NCBI GenBank assembly: GCA_043746555.1
Contig: JAYTQU010000271.1
Span: 1 to 20,220 of the forward strand
Length of the DNA: 20,220 nt
Source: CAZQYC01 sp043746555
GTDB lineage: Bacteria; Pseudomonadota; Gammaproteobacteria; Steroidobacterales; Steroidobacteraceae
Reading direction: 5' to 3'
Every line of letters starts with the position of its first letter. The stretch's first letter is position 1. Below, in pieces: positions 18,101-20,220 of the stretch. The notes below the pieces were generated by a model that had not been told where the DNA came from, searched no databases, and saw nothing but the letters and a program-made list of their open reading frames with translations. The position numbers were made by a program, and so were the translations under genes.

Positions 18101-18232
18101 TCAATCGGAACCGGCGTAATCGGCGGAATGCTCGCCGCTACCTTCATCGCAACGCTGTTCGTTCCGCTCTTTTATATGTGGATTGCGGGGTTTGGGAAAT
18201 CAGGCGGGGGCCGGCCAGGCAGCCCTGATTAA
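15107..18232 (+). CDS. RND efflux pump inner-membrane permease (AcrB/MexB-like, HAE1 family)
   Basis: A full-length 1041-residue proton-driven efflux pump with the usual 12-TM, two-porter-domain plan. The N-terminus MLSRYFIARPIFASVLA is the TM1 start typical of the family. The proton-relay aspartates are D409/D410 (IGIVVDDAIVVMENV, TM4) and the matching lysine is K938 (GLSAKNGVLMVEYA, TM10). The family segment MREVTRPVVAIVLVLIAVFMPIAFLGG is present. The two-domain duplication is complete and no key residue is missing. With the lipoprotein adaptor upstream and an unlinked outer-membrane factor it would form a tripartite multidrug exporter. No clear RBS is visible at ATG 15107, but the start matches relatives. 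Confidence 0.97.
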   Translation: MLSRYFIARPIFASVLAAFIVIAGLMAMQNMARTQWPDIQPRDILLSTFYPGANAETLASTVAAPIEQQIASVLGLMYTQSTSSGNGQLFIRATFGLDADIDAALLEINSRVQRVLSRLPEEVRRQGVGVTKSTSASLMIVTLTSPDRRFDLQAMSNYARLNIDDELSRLPGVAGVSMNTMRYFSMRIWLQPDKLARLGLSPLDVLDAVREQNSEYTAGRIGEPPLNEPVDFTFTVNVPGRLSTPKEFEDIVLHTSTSGAMVRLKDVARVELGGNRYDTTATLNGEVALPLNIAVENDANSTETARLVRARLAELSKSFPEGLAYVINYDSSVHVRNAINEVTQTLFEALTLVFLVVFFFMGSWRATLIPMLAVPVSIIGAFAIMYAMHFTINIVTLFGMVFAIGIVVDDAIVVMENVQRIMQTQGLDARAATEQTMREVTRPVVAIVLVLIAVFMPIAFLGGLTGTIYRQFAVTIAGSVAISGIVALTLTPALCATLLRKGDVNQQGFASRFQLGFMRATNGYMKVAEFLSRQRLLSAAIFVAMLGGIAYFAYRTPTSLVPQEDRGILYASPILPDAASISRSQAVLDALSADLKKQPAVQDVIAFAGLDGITGSNIPGGGSMWIMLKPWSDRRSSGMSPSDVVEHIEAFGKKNLRDAQVIAYEPSPIASGSANAGVDGFIQARGNSDPHALATAVQAFVSAAKERLQLTGVGTSYRANVPQIRIDVDRDKAKSMGVSMGDLFTTLHSNFGAYYINDFMYAGRSWEVQMQADAPFRARIDDLRNVFVRSANGALVPLTALIRVEETTGPEVVERFNAFPAARIFGRVAKGYSSGDAHAALEEIARNVLPPGYVLSWSGTSYQQRVIGKSANSAFLISVLMVFLILAAQYERWSLPLVVILAVPFAVFGAFVAIALRGLSNDIFFQIGLVTLVGLSAKNGVLMVEYAVHLHQQGKSARDAALEAARLRFRPIVMTSAAFIFGVLPLLFATGAGANARLSIGTGVIGGMLAATFIATLFVPLFYMWIAGFGKSGGGRPGSPD

Positions 18233-18258
18233 GACGGCTCCGGCGGTCAATCTTTTTC

Positions 18259-18287
18259 TAGTCACGCCCGACCCTCGCCGCTACAAT
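18259..18287 (+). promoter_or_regulatory. Putative tRNA promoter
   Basis: TAGTCA (18259-18264) and TACAAT (18282-18287) are 17 nt apart and are followed by a GC-rich stretch, as in promoters of stable RNAs under stringent control. The tRNA-like sequence begins 20 nt after the -10. It would drive both the decayed first tRNA copy and the intron-bearing gene behind it. Confidence 0.5.
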
Positions 18288-18306
18288 GCCGCCCGTTGAT
18301 AAGTGT

Positions 18307-18406
18307 GGGCCTGTAGCACAATGGTTAGTGGCTGGCGAATGCTCCGTGCGTCGCCAGCATTCCCGACATCCATGTCGGTCACAGGAAACTCATCAACATT
18401 TGGTTG
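18307..18406 (+). pseudogene. Decayed, intronless tRNA-Ile(CAT) copy interrupted by palindromes
   Basis: The first 24 nt (18307-18330) are identical to the 5' end of the intact tRNA at 18430; with two flanking bases the exact direct repeat is 26 nt (18305-18330 and 18428-18453). Then come ~51 nt of palindromes, after which CAGGAAACTCAT (18382-18393) and TTGGTTG (18400-18406) match the anticodon arm and variable region of the intact tRNA with changes. The anticodon stem no longer pairs, and no T-arm or acceptor 3' strand remains. The CAT is followed directly by tRNA-like sequence, with no intron. It could be a decayed tandem duplicate or the product of an insertion with duplication of the tRNA 5' end. 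Confidence 0.6.
18331..18378 (+). repeat. Paired palindromes (REP-like) inside the decayed tRNA copy
   Basis: GCTGGCGA (18331-18338) pairs with TCGCCAGC (18351-18358), and an overlapping GAATGCT (18337-18343) pairs with AGCATTC (18356-18362). A second hairpin, CCGACAT-CC-ATGTCGG (18363-18378), follows at once. Two hairpins side by side resemble REP/BIME-type intergenic elements. No T-tract follows directly, though a T7 run occurs at 18415-18421. Confidence 0.65.
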
Positions 18407-18429
18407 AAATTTAATTTTTTTGGTTAAGT

Positions 18430-18785
18430 GGGCCTGTAGCACAATGGTTAGTGCAGGAGACTCATCTAAAAAAGGTGCCTTTGCGGTGTAAATCGCAAAG
18501 TGGACGGGATGAATTCAGGGAAACCTTCGGATCGCCAATCTAACAATTAGTTGGGCGTTCCATGGCAATCCTGAGCCAAGCCATCGGTAAACCGGTGGAA
18601 GGTGCAGAGACTACCTGAGAGCTGCAAGCGATTGCGAAAGCTCTTAATAACAGGCGTAGAGCTTCCCGCACCCGAGCGAGCAATTGAAAAATTATTCGTG
18701 GGTGAAGAGATAGTCCGCTCCCTTTGGAAACATCGGGGCAAAGTGAATCTCTTGGTTGCAGGTTCGAGTCCTGCCGGGCCCACCA
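18430..18785 (+). tRNA. ileX: tRNA-Ile2 (anticodon CAT, lysidine type) split by a group I intron
   Basis: Exon 1 is 18430-18465 and exon 2 is 18746-18785; joined they give a 76-nt tRNA. The acceptor stem GGGCCTG/CGGGCCC pairs fully with one G-T. The D-arm is GCAC/GTGC, the anticodon stem GGAGA/TCTCT, the 7-nt loop CTCATAA, and the T-arm GCAGG/CCTGC with TTCGAGT; discriminator A and encoded CCA end at 18785. A paired G1-C72 and the absence of the GGG/CCC anticodon stem exclude initiator tRNA. The ACTCATAAT loop region and TTGGT variable region fit tRNA-Ile2, whose C34 is changed to lysidine by TilS to read AUA; elongator Met is the less likely alternative. A functional tRNA requires exact removal of the intron. 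Confidence 0.93.
18466..18745 (+). ncRNA. Group I self-splicing intron in the tRNA-Ile(CAT) anticodon loop
   Basis: A 280-nt intron inserted right after the anticodon. P1 is the exon CAT plus CT pairing with AG-GTG (18473-18477), giving the required U-G at the splice site. P2 is CTTTGCG/CGCAAAG. P3 candidate is CGGGA (18505-18509)/TCCCG (18664-18668). P4 is TTCAGG (18514-18519)/CCTGAG (18570-18575), followed by the usual GAAA joiner. P6 is CCATCGG (18581-18587)/CCGGTGG (18592-18598). P7, the guanosine site, is GACTA (18609-18613)/TAGTC (18711-18715). P8 is CACCC (18669-18673)/GGGTG (18700-18704). The intron ends in G (18745), the omega-G. The R-like GGTGCAGAGACTA and S-like AGATAGTCC segments match the small Azoarcus tRNA-Ile intron class (IC3), with an extra stem-loop after P7 (CCTG 18614/CAGG). 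No endonuclease ORF is present, so it is not mobile by itself. Confidence 0.93.
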
Positions 18786-18828
18786 ATCTCTTGTTCTGGA
18801 TTTCTAGAAAAATCCAGAACAAGAGATT
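18785..18828 (+). repeat. 44-nt perfect palindrome abutting the tRNA 3' end
   Basis: A 19-nt left arm (18785-18803, beginning AATCTCTTG) is exactly complementary to 18810-18828, with a 6-nt loop. The first base of the left arm is the last A of the tRNA CCA. An inverted 11-nt copy of the beginning (CCAATCTCTTG at 18783-18793) recurs as CAAGAGATTGG at 18940-18950. There is no T-tract, so ordinary termination is doubtful. It may assist tRNA 3' processing, mark an integration junction, or be the end of a small transposable element. Confidence 0.7.
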
Positions 18829-18873
18829 AGAAACGATGCGTAGCAGCCGACTGAAGTGTCAATGTTGGTTTGA

Positions 18874-19164
18874 CTTAGTGGGAAGGTTGCTTGCGCATCA
18901 AGCTACATCTCTCTCGCTGAATTTCGTGGAAACTCAACGCAAGAGATTGGAGCAAATTTGAACATCGTGTTCCTACACGATGACCCCATTTTATATGGGG
19001 TGAGGCACACGACGTGCCGAGTAATCCTGCCGAGTTCACCATTCTTCGAAGTCGAGGACGAAATCGAGGCCAAGCGCGATGCCCTCATCGATGCATTACA
19101 AAAGCGGCTTAACCAGGAAAGCCACGCGGTTCGGCTGTTCAGAGTGCGGTGGCGGCTGGTTTGA
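18874..19164 (+). pseudogene. 3' remnant of a larger gene, possibly a defence-type helicase
   Basis: The frame is open from 18874 to TGA 19162-19164 and has no convincing start or RBS (a TTG at 18958 is the only option near the conserved part). The charged end, SPFFEVEDEIEAKRDALIDALQKRL followed by LFRVRWRLV, resembles the extreme C-terminus of large SNF2/DEAD-type helicases found in restriction and defence islands; this comes from memory of the family and is uncertain. Nothing else of such a protein is present. It is best read as the leftover of a gene deleted from an island behind the tRNA. Confidence 0.35.
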
Positions 19165-19438
19165 AGGTTCAAGGGCCGCTCATGCAGCACGCAGGGCAAG
19201 TTGCATATAAGAAACAAAAAGCTTTACACGTCCGAGCCAACATGTGTACAAAACGCCGATTTCCTATACATGTCGCCGCATACATATCGGGCTCGCCGAC
19301 CCCTACAATGCCTCTGAGCTAGGTTGCGCGGAGCAAGGACTAAAATAAAATGAGGGCTTGGGGCGCGCTGTACATAATGGATTTGGTGGCTAAAATGTCT
19401 TGCACGGAATCACACAATGTCGATACGGAGGTTGACTC
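19165..19438 (+). other. Non-coding stretch before the toxin-antitoxin locus
   Basis: No gene is seen. A TACAAT (19304-19309) with a weak TACATA 17 nt upstream (19281-19286) could be a promoter for the toxin-antitoxin genes. Lower GC than the core genes fits an imported region. Confidence 0.3.
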
Positions 19439-19474
19439 ATGTATCCCAGAACTAGGATAATCTCGCATGCGTAA
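19439..19474 (+). CDS. Leader ORF overlapping the toxin start (11 codons plus stop)
   Basis: GGAGG (19427-19431) lies 7 nt before ATG 19439, which opens MYPRTRIISHA and ends at TAA 19472-19474. It overlaps the toxin ATG (19467) by 8 nt in another frame. The toxin start has no comparable RBS of its own, so its translation may depend on ribosomes finishing this leader. The peptide itself is not recognised. Confidence 0.4.
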   Translation: MYPRTRIISHA

Positions 19475-19850
19475 GGTGCCGTTGCCGGGAGAAAGGCCGC
19501 TGCTCTGGGTTGAGTCTTCCAAGAAGGATCTGTTGCAGTTTCCCGATGAAGTGATCGATGCAATCGGCACTGCGTTAAGTGTCGCGCAATTTGGCGGTTT
19601 GCATCCCGCTGCCAAATTGCGGAAGGGCGAAGGTTCCGGCGTGATCGAGATCGTCGAGGACTTCAACCGCGCCACCTTTCGCGCCGTGTATACGGTTCGA
19701 TTCGAGAAGGCAGTTTATGTTCTGCATTGCTTTCAGAAGAAGTCACCGACTGGAATCAAGACGGCCAAGCAGGATGTCGATTTAATCAGTCAGCGGTTGA
19801 AAGACGCTCGCGCAGACTACGAGGTGCGCTATGGCTCAAGCAAAACGTAA
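19467..19850 (+). CDS. higB: HigB/RelE-type toxin (phage Gp49-like family)
   Basis: A 127-residue protein of the RelE/ParE-superfamily Gp49-like toxins. Recognisable blocks are PLLWVESSKKDLLQFPDEV, VIEIVEDFNRATFRAVYTVRFEKAVYVLHCFQKKSPTGIKTAKQDVDLI and a helical C-terminus. Family members are ribosome-dependent mRNA endonucleases that block translation until neutralised by an XRE-type antitoxin. The toxin-first order and 20-nt overlap with the downstream antitoxin are typical of higBA loci. The toxin looks full length, whereas its antitoxin is cut, so its activity may be lost or compensated elsewhere. Confidence 0.9.
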   Translation: MRKVPLPGERPLLWVESSKKDLLQFPDEVIDAIGTALSVAQFGGLHPAAKLRKGEGSGVIEIVEDFNRATFRAVYTVRFEKAVYVLHCFQKKSPTGIKTAKQDVDLISQRLKDARADYEVRYGSSKT

Positions 19851-20220
19851 GCGAAGTAAGGTTGAAGTGAGTTCGGGCAATGTGTTTGCCGACTTGAATT
19901 TGCCGGATGCCGAAGAGCGGCAAACCAAAGTGCAGCTTGCAGTAGCGATCAATCGCGAACTCGCGGCGCGAGAGTGGTCGCAGTCCGAAGCGGCCGAAGT
20001 GCTGGGGATTAATCAACCCAAGGTACACCAATCGAGTGACCGCGGCGTCGCCAAATCGGATCTCCCGGTTGATATCGTCAATGGTCGCCTGCGTTTGTGC
20101 GATCAGTGCCTTCTGCGCCGCAATTTGCTGGTTTAGGCTGTTGATCATGGCGCTGATGGCGAAGATCTGGTTCACCGCGTCGTTGATCCTTGCCTGGATG
20201 CTCTGCAGCTGATTCTGGTT
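19786..20220 (-). CDS. Partial coiled-coil protein entering from the right edge (minus strand)
   Basis: On the minus strand the frame is open from the window edge (20220) and reads LQSIQARINDAVNQIFAISAMINSLNQQIAAQKALIAQTQATIDDINREI, a strongly amphipathic coiled-coil. At ~20026 it crosses the junction into antisense antitoxin sequence and only stops at 19786, so its natural C-terminus has been lost or replaced. The start lies outside the window. Function is not recognised; Gln/Ala/Ile-rich coiled coils of this kind occur in phage structural and envelope-spanning proteins. Only 20026-20220 is likely to be authentic coding sequence. Confidence 0.4.
   Translation of the reverse strand, partial: NQNQLQSIQARINDAVNQIFAISAMINSLNQQIAAQKALIAQTQATIDDINREIRFGDAAVTRLVYLGLINPQHFGRFGLRPLSRREFAIDRYCKLHFGLPLFGIRQIQVGKHIARTHFNLTSLTFCLSHSAPRSLRERLSTAD
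19831..20136 (+). CDS. higA: HigA-type XRE antitoxin, truncated and fused to unrelated sequence
   Basis: ATG 19831 overlaps the toxin gene. Residues 1-65 follow the HTH_37/HigA pattern: a basic N-terminus, NVFADLNLPDAEERQTKVQLAVAINRELAAREWSQSEAAEVLGINQPKV. After V65 (20023-20025), where the recognition helix would continue (S-A-L-M-type residues in relatives) and ~35 more residues are expected, the sequence becomes HQSSDRGVAKSDLP and ends at TAG 20134-20136 without family similarity. The DNA-binding helix is therefore cut in half. The cause may be a rearrangement, an insertion beginning near 20026, or an assembly join. Confidence 0.75.
   Translation: MAQAKRKRSKVEVSSGNVFADLNLPDAEERQTKVQLAVAINRELAAREWSQSEAAEVLGINQPKVHQSSDRGVAKSDLPVDIVNGRLRLCDQCLLRRNLLV

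Noticed and set aside
18331..18378. CRISPR-like repeat because of adjacent palindromes.
   Set aside because: There are two different hairpins without regular spacing or repeated units.
18393..18421. Weak hairpin TCAAC/GTTGA followed by a T run as a terminator for the RND operon.
   Set aside because: The stem is only 5 bp and the T run is separated from it by about ten nucleotides; it would also block transcription into the tRNA.
18602..18961. A 119-codon frame running through the intron, the tRNA 3' exon and beyond.
   Set aside because: It crosses the structured ribozyme core and a tRNA exon; no homing-endonuclease motif (LAGLIDADG, GIY-YIG, HNH) is present.
1..20220. Alternative genetic code with a reassigned stop codon.
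   Set aside because: All three stop codons end intact genes in the window, and the three internal stops are three different codons.

Overview
The window reads as chromosomal DNA of a Gram-negative proteobacterium, most likely a gammaproteobacterium near Xanthomonadales/Nevskiales/Steroidobacteraceae. This is inferred from the TonB-dependent receptor, the TPR-sulfotransferase, the Xanthomonas-like MsrB, two RND efflux genes and moderate GC content; no marker gene fixes the taxon.

Layout. 1-585 is the 3' end of an RND efflux permease, followed by a terminator-like hairpin and msrB (684-1151). 1443-3971 is a TonB-dependent receptor that has an in-frame TAA exactly where the signal peptide ends. 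A clear terminator and an AraC-family regulator follow, then a TPR/sulfotransferase fusion protein (5169-6677). On the minus strand, an alpha/beta hydrolase interrupted by an in-frame TAG overlaps (ATGA) a secreted PHB-depolymerase-like lipoprotein. From 8652 onward a plus-strand transport block encodes a MacA-like adaptor, an ABC ATPase, two different FtsX/MacB-type permeases and a DUF3237 protein whose signal-peptide codon 4 is TGA. An RND adaptor lipoprotein and an RND inner-membrane pump (15107-18232) come next. Palindromic elements lie between these last two genes.

The most striking RNA feature is at 18430-18785. It is a complete tRNA-Ile2 gene (anticodon CAT, encoded CCA) split directly after the anticodon by a 280-nt group I intron. 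P1, P2, P4, P6, P7, P8 and the terminal G can be drawn by eye, and the layout resembles the small Azoarcus tRNA-Ile intron. Just upstream is a decayed, intronless copy of the same tRNA interrupted by palindromes. Beyond the tRNA lies what looks like an eroding island: a long perfect palindrome, the tail of a large gene (possibly a helicase), a HigB/RelE-type toxin with a strongly initiated leader ORF, and a HigA-type antitoxin cut within its DNA-binding helix at a junction with unrelated sequence.

Three otherwise well-preserved genes each carry one in-frame stop (TAA, TAG and TGA). Each can be explained by a single C-to-T or G-to-A transition, while the same three codons end intact genes in the window. 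Recent gene inactivation, sequence error/base damage or stop-codon readthrough are the competing explanations. This and the intron-bearing tRNA are the parts most worth a second look.
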